Of a DNA stretch of 64,000 bases, positions 59,817 through 64,000 are shown in pieces. Position 1 is the stretch's first letter, and the number at the start of each line of letters is the position of its first letter. The DNA comes from Alphaproteobacteria bacterium (lineage in GTDB: Bacteria; Pseudomonadota; Alphaproteobacteria; Micropepsales; Micropepsaceae), in assembly GCA_016783965.1 (NCBI GenBank), contig JADHVO010000004.1, forward strand, positions 372,001-436,000, written 5' to 3'. A program made the position numbers and the translations under genes. The notes below the pieces were generated by a model that worked only from the letters and a program-made list of their open reading frames with translations, searched no databases and had not been told where the DNA came from.

Positions 59817-60777
59817 GTTCACCGTGCCGTTCGCGATTTTGTCGACGTCCCCACAAGGGGGAGGTGATGGCCAAAAAAAGAGCGGGAGTTGCCGCTTCGG
59901 ACGCTGTGGCGGGGCCGTGAGGGCTGGTGCCTGTGATGCGTTCCGGGGCTGATCCCGCTGGTCTTGTGCGTCTGACTGGCCGGCGCAAGGGAGAACCCAA
60001 CCGCTCGGCGTCTGCGCTTTAAACCACCGTTCCTTTGCCGGCCCCTTTGGATGTTCGCCCGTCTGCCTCGCCACATGCGGCGTAAGGGTCAGTTCGGCGG
60101 ATAGATTCCGGGCCGGCGGGGTTGTCGCGCGAGGCGCCCCGTAAGGTCCTGTATGTGCTCGCGAATTATCAGATCAAGCGATGGCAATGCTCCTTCATGG
60201 AAGGAACATATAGGGGTTATAGATATGTGTGTCAAGACCTATTTTAGGACCATTGTGTTGGATATTTTCTCGCAAGGACGCGCGGCGATGGCGATGCGGC
60301 ACCAGAAGGAAGCGGCGGCGCGGCCGGTGTTCGACGGCGTCGACCTGGCGCCGCTGAACACGAAGGGGCGGCCCGTTCCTGTTGCGCCTTCGCGCGGTGC
60401 CCAATGAAGGACCATCCGGACGGTCTATGTCGTGTCGGGGCGGCTGAACGAGCCTGCGATCGCCGCCGGAGACACGGCACCGGGCGCGCGCTGCACGCCG
60501 AGACCGACGTGCTGATCCACGTGATCACGCCGGAGCCGGTCATCACTGGGCCGGGTACTATCGCTACCGCTGCCACGGGACGTGGTGTTACCGCTGAGGC
60601 GGCCGGCCCGGCATTAACCGAAACGGCCGATGCCCGCGTTCCTCAGCGGCCAAGGCCCGCGCCCCGGCCGGCAGCCCCTCAAATTATTTTCTGAGCCGCG
60701 ACCCCGGCGGCGGGTTTGGGCCCTCTTATCCGGTGAATGCGCCAATAGCGGCGCGTCACGAACCGGAGCACGGCACC
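59817..60777. other. Gene-poor stretch of about 1 kb
   Basis: I see no confident gene here apart from the weak candidate at 60225-60407. The open frames are compositionally biased and unlike known proteins. A pocket near 60150-60270 is clearly richer in A and T than its surroundings and includes TCCTTC-ATG-GAAGGA (60191-60205). Decayed coding sequence or a small RNA locus are both possible. Confidence 0.5.
60225..60407 (+). CDS. Possible 60-residue protein, unknown
   Basis: The frame starts at an ATG with AGGGG 8 nt upstream in the AT-rich pocket. The product starts MCVKTYFRTIVLDIFSQG and continues with basic and Pro-rich residues (FDGVDLAPLNTKGRPVPVAP). No domain is recognised. It may be a remnant; the ribosome site and the base-composition change are the only supporting evidence. 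Confidence 0.3.
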   Translation: MCVKTYFRTIVLDIFSQGRAAMAMRHQKEAAARPVFDGVDLAPLNTKGRPVPVAPSRGAQ

Positions 60778-60984
60778 ATGTGGTATAGGAAGAACGTTGG
60801 CGGGTGGGAGCGCGCGGCGAGGCTGATCGGCGGGGGCCTGATGCTCATATGCGGCGTGGTTGCGCTGCACGCGTCGCCTCTGGGGCTTTTGCTCGGCGGC
60901 GCGGGTGTCGTGACGCTGGTTACCGGCGTGTTCGGCTATTGCCCGGCCTGTGCCATCGCCGGGCGCGCGCCTCTGAAGGGGTGA
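60778..60984 (+). CDS. DUF2892 small membrane protein (YgaP-type TM domain)
   Basis: This 68-residue protein starts MWYRKNVGGWERAARLIGGG and has two membrane helices (about 13-32 and 36-55) closing with GYCPACAIAG, the standard DUF2892 layout. The CPAC pair may bind metal or a persulfide. The ATG at 60778 has GGAG 9 nt upstream. It overlaps or abuts the ECF sigma gene, so it belongs to the same unit. Confidence 0.83.
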   Translation: MWYRKNVGGWERAARLIGGGLMLICGVVALHASPLGLLLGGAGVVTLVTGVFGYCPACAIAGRAPLKG

Positions 60985-60989
60985 CGGCC

Positions 60990-61523
60990 GTGGCGCGCGT
61001 ATCGGACGATATCCTGCTCGCGGCACAATCGGGTGACCGGCACGCGCTGACGCAGCTGCTGGTCGCGCTGCAACCCGACATTCGGCGCTATGCACGGCGC
61101 CTTTGCCACCGCGCTTCGGTCATCGAGGACGTGGTGCAGGAAGTGCTCATCGTCGTGTACCGGCGCGTGGGCACGATCCGCAGTCCGGCCGCACTCGCCG
61201 GCTGGCTGGTGACCGTCATCGCGCGCGTTTGCATGCTGCCGGCGCTGATGCTCATGCGCGGGGTCGAGGAGCTCACCAGCCTGGACGAGTCGCGCGCGCT
61301 GGCAAAGGTCCCGCCGGACGAGCTGCGCATAGACCTGGTCCATGCGATCGAGTCGCTTTCGCCGTCGCATCGCGAAGTGCTGCTGCTGCGCGATCTGGAA
61401 GACCTGACGATCTGGGAAATCGCCGGGCGGCTGGGCGTGACGCGCGAGGCGGCCAAAAGCCGCCTGCGCCGCGCCCGCGCCCTGGTGCGCGAATACCTGC
61501 TCGGCGATGGCGGGCGCAAATGA
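60990..61523 (+). CDS. ECF-type RNA polymerase sigma factor
   Basis: This 177-residue sigma factor has region 2 at about 20-85 (LVALQPDIRRYARRLC, VIEDVVQEVLIVVYRRV) and region 4 at about 115-170 (IESLSPSHREVLLLRDLEDLTIWEIAGRLGVTR split over helix-turn-helix). The GTG at 60990 is preferred because AAGGGG lies 8 nt upstream; the GTG at 60981 overlaps the DUF2892 stop. It ends overlapping the CPMC membrane-protein gene by 4 bp. It is unrelated to EcfG in its neighbours and lacks an obvious classical anti-sigma gene. Confidence 0.87.
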   Translation: MARVSDDILLAAQSGDRHALTQLLVALQPDIRRYARRLCHRASVIEDVVQEVLIVVYRRVGTIRSPAALAGWLVTVIARVCMLPALMLMRGVEELTSLDESRALAKVPPDELRIDLVHAIESLSPSHREVLLLRDLEDLTIWEIAGRLGVTREAAKSRLRRARALVREYLLGDGGRK

Positions 61524-61765
61524 ATTACTTTCGCGGAGCCGGCCTGTTCGGGAGCGCCTTCCTGGGTGCACACCTTTTGCGCGGCGCCGCGGCGGCGGCG
61601 CTGCTCGCCTGGGCAATCGTCCACCAGACCGCGCAGCCATGGCTATCGCTGGGCGCGGGCGTTGGCGCGCTCATTGCGTTTCGGGGATGCCCGATGTGCT
61701 GGACCGTGGGCCTGGTCGAGACGCTTTCGCACGGCCGCTTTGCGTCGCGCGATCATGGAGGATGA
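61520..61765 (+). CDS. Small membrane protein with GCPMCW motif
   Basis: This 81-residue protein has two membrane helices (about 8-32 and 40-56) and a conserved-looking RGCPMCWTVGLVETL segment. Its ATG overlaps the sigma factor stop (ATGA), so translation is coupled. The CxxC pair could sense redox or metal. By position it is a candidate for a membrane anti-sigma factor, though it has no ZAS domain. I do not recognise a named family. Confidence 0.68.
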   Translation: MNYFRGAGLFGSAFLGAHLLRGAAAAALLAWAIVHQTAQPWLSLGAGVGALIAFRGCPMCWTVGLVETLSHGRFASRDHGG

Positions 61766-61768
61766 GCC

Positions 61769-62275
61769 ATGCGCCGTTTCTGGGCTTCGCTGGGGTCGCT
61801 GGTGTTCTTCATCGTCGCGCCGGGGACCATTCTGGGCCTCATTCCGTGGTGGATCACGCAGTGGCGCGTCGGCCCGCCGTTCTTCGGCATCGAGGCTTTG
61901 CGATGGGCCGGTGTCGCGATGATCGTGCTGGGGTTCCTGCCGCTCCTCAGTTCGTTTGCGCGTTTCACCTGGGACGGGCTTGGCACACCCGCACCGATCG
62001 CGCCGCCGACGCGTCTCGTCGTGACCGGCTTCTATCGCCGTGTGCGCAACCCGATCTATATCGCGCTGCTCACCATTCTGCTGGGCGAGGCGCTGTTGTT
62101 CGGCGACGAACGGGTGGCGGTGTGGGGCGTGCTCTTCTGGCTGTTCACGTTTGCCGTCGTCGTGATCCAGGAAGAGCCCTCGCTGCGCGAGCAGTTCGGC
62201 GAGGAGTATCGCACCTACTGCAAGAACGTGCCGCGATGGGTGCCGAGGATCATTCCGTACAAACCATCGTCCTGA
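61769..62275 (+). CDS. ICMT/PEMT-type membrane methyltransferase
   Basis: This 168-residue protein has four to five membrane helices and the SAM signature (GFYRRVRNPIYIALLTILLGEAL, then QEEPSLREQFGEEYRTYCKNVPRWVP). That C-terminal E-E-F-G-x-x-Y pattern is typical of bacterial ICMT-like proteins. The substrate is unknown. It starts 3 bp after the CPMC protein with GGAGG as ribosome site and completes the four-gene sigma unit. Confidence 0.83.
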   Translation: MRRFWASLGSLVFFIVAPGTILGLIPWWITQWRVGPPFFGIEALRWAGVAMIVLGFLPLLSSFARFTWDGLGTPAPIAPPTRLVVTGFYRRVRNPIYIALLTILLGEALLFGDERVAVWGVLFWLFTFAVVVIQEEPSLREQFGEEYRTYCKNVPRWVPRIIPYKPSS

Positions 62276-62366
62276 AGGCGGCCGGCAGTTGCACGGTTTT
62301 CACGTTGGGGCGAAACAACCGACACAGATCCCGGTCCAGACTGGAACGCAAACCGGAGAGATACCC

Positions 62367-62744
62367 ATGGCAGACACCGTCGGCGCTTTCGCCATCGTGC
62401 CCAGCAACGATCTTGTGGCCGCGATTCCGTTCTGGGAGCGGCTGGGCTTCACCCGGACCGGCGGCGACGCGTCCTATGTGATCGTGACGGGCTGGGGCTG
62501 CGAGGTGCACCTCACGCAGGCGGGTGCGCCGCCGTGGAACGTGCCCGAAGAGCACAATCCGTTCGGCGTCTTCATCCGCACGCCGGAGGTGGATACGATC
62601 GCGGCGCGGGTGGACGACCTGATCATCCGGCCCGGCGGCATCCTGCGCCATCGCGAATGGGGGATGTATGAGTTCGGGGTGGCCGGCCCCGACGGCATGC
62701 TGATCCGGATCGGCTGGCCTTCCCGCCTGATGGCCGCCCGGTAG
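62367..62744 (+). CDS. Glyoxalase/bleomycin-resistance (VOC) family protein
   Basis: This 125-residue protein has the paired beta-alpha-beta-beta-beta VOC fold: FAIVPSNDLVAAIPFWERLGF, then GCEVHLTQ and the C-terminal MYEFGVAGPDGMLIRIG. Many relatives are annotated as bleomycin-binding or glyoxalase-like proteins. The ATG at 62367 follows GGAGAG. It is convergent with the 82-residue gene downstream. Confidence 0.85.
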   Translation: MADTVGAFAIVPSNDLVAAIPFWERLGFTRTGGDASYVIVTGWGCEVHLTQAGAPPWNVPEEHNPFGVFIRTPEVDTIAARVDDLIIRPGGILRHREWGMYEFGVAGPDGMLIRIGWPSRLMAAR

Positions 62745-62747
62745 CCT

Positions 62748-62996
62748 TCAGCGGAAATTGCCGCGGAACTGGCTGTTGTAGACGCCCATGATGGTGTCGC
62801 TGCGGGCGCGCAGGCGGGCGGCGTCCTGCGTGAAGCCCAGCGCGCCGGCGACCTCGATGGCGCGGGCGAGAAAGAAGAGCGCGTCGTCCTTCAGGTCCTT
62901 CTGGCCGTGGCTGGGGGCTTCGTACATGGCGGCGTAGGCGTGCTCGGCCCTTTGCTCGTACTCCAGCATGAGTTCGCGGGTCGGTGCGGTTGTCAT
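62748..62996 (-). CDS. Conserved small protein, unknown function
   Basis: This 82-residue protein is mostly helical and charged, with EYEQRAEHAYAAMYEAPS, DLKDDALFFLARAIEVAG and a terminal IMGVYNSQFRGNFR. No family is recognised. It ends 3 bp from the convergent VOC gene and is preceded by a 99-bp gap to the hydrolase gene. It may be co-transcribed with rppH and the hydrolase. Confidence 0.65.
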   Translation of the reverse strand: MTTAPTRELMLEYEQRAEHAYAAMYEAPSHGQKDLKDDALFFLARAIEVAGALGFTQDAARLRARSDTIMGVYNSQFRGNFR

Positions 62997-63095
62997 GAGC
63001 AGCGGAGGTTAGAGGCGGATGAACGGCGGCGCCACTTGAGTCTCCGGCGCGAAGACGCGCACCGCCGCGAAGGCCTACACGCCTACCGGTGGGTC

Positions 63096-63863
63096 TCAGA
63101 CAGACTTCAGCCAGTCGAGCGCGGCGGCAGCGACGTCTTCCCAGCCCGGTTCCTCGATCAGCCAGTGGCTGTGGCCGGCGAGTTCTTTGAATGTCGCGTG
63201 CCGGTAGCGGGCGGCGACGCGCTGCACGGTGCCGGGCGGGTTGATCTTGTCGTGCTCGCCGGTAACGCACCAAACGGGGCACGTCACGGCCGGCGCGCTG
63301 ACATGGCTGGCGCGCGCCGCGTCCCAGCCCCAATGCATGATCTCGAACGTGGCGCGGCCGGATTCGGGGACGAATTGCGCGAAGACGCGGCGGCGGTCGG
63401 CCATGGGCAGACGGTCAAGCGAGGCGTGGGCGGCGACGTCGAAGCTGGGCTTCAGCACCTGGTTCCACATCGGGCCGTTGAGCATCATGGTCTGGGCCGA
63501 GGCGATCTCGAACAGCGTGGAAGGCAGCACGCCCCAGGGCGCGCAGGGCGCGAGCAGGACGAGCGCGCGGGCCCTGCCCTTCGACGCCAGCATCTGCGCC
63601 AGCAATCCGCCGAGGGAATGGCCGAGGAGAATGGGAGTGTCGTCCAGCGCCTTGATGAACTTGCCCAGGTCTTTCGCGTAGTCCACGAGGCCGGTGGAAC
63701 CGAGCGCCTGCGGCGGGTTCATGCCGTGGCCGTGGTGGCGCAGCAGCGGCGTGTGCACCGTGTAGCCCGCGGCCTCGAACGGTTCGCGGAAGGCGTCGAA
63801 CGACCAGGGGCCGACGAAGGCACCGTGGATCATCACAATCGGCGGGCGTTTGGTCTTGCTCAC
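63096..63863 (-). CDS. Alpha/beta hydrolase
   Basis: This 255-residue hydrolase has the oxyanion segment MIHGAFVGPW (about 11-20), the nucleophile elbow GHSLGG (Ser near residue 80), an acid in the GEHDKINPPG segment and the catalytic His in AGHSHWLIEEPGWE. It resembles lipase or esterase-like members; the substrate is unknown. The GTG at 63863 overlaps the rppH stop codon by 3 bases (GTGA), so translation is coupled. A longer frame to 63971 lies within rppH and is rejected. Confidence 0.87.
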   Translation of the reverse strand: MSKTKRPPIVMIHGAFVGPWSFDAFREPFEAAGYTVHTPLLRHHGHGMNPPQALGSTGLVDYAKDLGKFIKALDDTPILLGHSLGGLLAQMLASKGRARALVLLAPCAPWGVLPSTLFEIASAQTMMLNGPMWNQVLKPSFDVAAHASLDRLPMADRRRVFAQFVPESGRATFEIMHWGWDAARASHVSAPAVTCPVWCVTGEHDKINPPGTVQRVAARYRHATFKELAGHSHWLIEEPGWEDVAAAALDWLKSV

Positions 63864-64000
63864 CCGACCGGACCGGCCACGTCGCGGAAGGCGGCGATCA
63901 CCTTCATGTAGGTGTCGCGCTTGAACGGAACGATCAGGCGCGGCAGCGCCTCCAGCGCCAGCCACTTCCACTGGCCGAATTCCGGTTCGTGGGTGGCGAT
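63860..64000 (-). CDS. rppH: RNA pyrophosphohydrolase, C-terminal fragment (runs off the window)
   Basis: Only the last 46 codons are present. They read PEFGQWKWLALEALPRLIVP, FKRDTYMKV and IAAFRDVAGPVG, which matches the end of the Nudix protein RppH, where a Trp-rich strand is followed by LPxLIVPFKRxxY. RppH removes pyrophosphate from the 5' end of mRNA. The Nudix box lies outside the window. Its stop overlaps the hydrolase start. Confidence 0.8.
   Translation of the reverse strand: MATHEPEFGQWKWLALEALPRLIVPFKRDTYMKVIAAFRDVAGPVG

Noticed and set aside
57306..60074. 922-codon minus-strand frame
   Set aside because: It covers genes 4 and 5 in antisense and runs through the operon terminator; no domain or ribosome site.
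60404..60694. 96-codon plus-strand frame
   Set aside because: The product is Arg/Pro/Ala-rich without recognisable domain and has no convincing ribosome site; kept only as part of the gene-poor region.

Overview
The window is about 64 kb of GC-rich chromosome from an alphaproteobacterium. The strongest taxonomic evidence is the PhyR-NepR-EcfG general stress response module, which occurs only in that class. The flagellar gene order (fliL-fliM-DUF6468-motE diverging from flgF-flgG-flgA-flgH), the alphaproteobacterial type of DksA and the LuxI/LuxR pairs agree with this. The order or family cannot be fixed from the sequence. There are no rRNAs, insertion sequences, integrases or CRISPR arrays. 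The one tRNA is an initiator tRNA.

Region 1 (0-10.6 kb): lpdA, then the stress-response core: a HisKA_2 kinase, ecfG and nepR on the minus strand, diverging from phyR. The nepR/phyR gap carries three EcfG-type promoters (GGAAC-N16-CGTT or one mismatch). The same motif recurs exactly in front of several tiny membrane or secreted protein genes (DUF1328, DUF3309 and neighbours, a Pro/Thr-rich exported protein), so core and regulon lie together. A GT2-GtrA / ArnT-like glycosyltransferase pair sits among them.

Region 2 (10.6-29.1 kb): a double-headed TetR regulator coupled to an MFS pump, DUF2177, a flavin amine-oxidase-like protein, cyclopropane fatty acid synthase and a GMC oxidoreductase. A minus-strand block follows that reads luxR2 - luxI2 - phyH - luxR1 - luxI1 - type III PKS - ICMT methyltransferase - AlkB-like di-iron enzyme - DHA2 exporter. 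I read this as two acyl-homoserine-lactone circuits joined to a phenolic-lipid biosynthesis and export operon. Palindromes sit at the same distance (near edge 58 nt) upstream of both luxI start codons. A quinone oxidoreductase, a PcaF-like thiolase and a cupin close the region.

Region 3 (29.1-41 kb): flagellar genes. One operon on the minus strand (fliL, fliM, DUF6468, a motE-like gene with a long proline-rich tail, and a 1138-residue TPR protein) diverges from flgFGAH, which has a sigma-54 type promoter. Three hairpins in a row and dksA follow, then two membrane proteins and a GNAT acetyltransferase.

Region 4 (41-53.4 kb): initiator tRNA, a cupredoxin, a hybrid-free sensor kinase (HAMP-PAS-HisKA-HATPase), gltB-gltD for glutamate synthase, and an exported M16 zinc peptidase.

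Region 5 (53.4-64 kb): five consecutive acyl-CoA dehydrogenase genes, four of them close paralogues of alternating type, one apparently a chimera. Then a roughly 1 kb gene-poor stretch, a translationally coupled ECF sigma unit (DUF2892, sigma, a CPMC small membrane protein, an ICMT-type methyltransferase), a glyoxalase-fold protein, an alpha/beta hydrolase and the C-terminal end of rppH running off the right edge.
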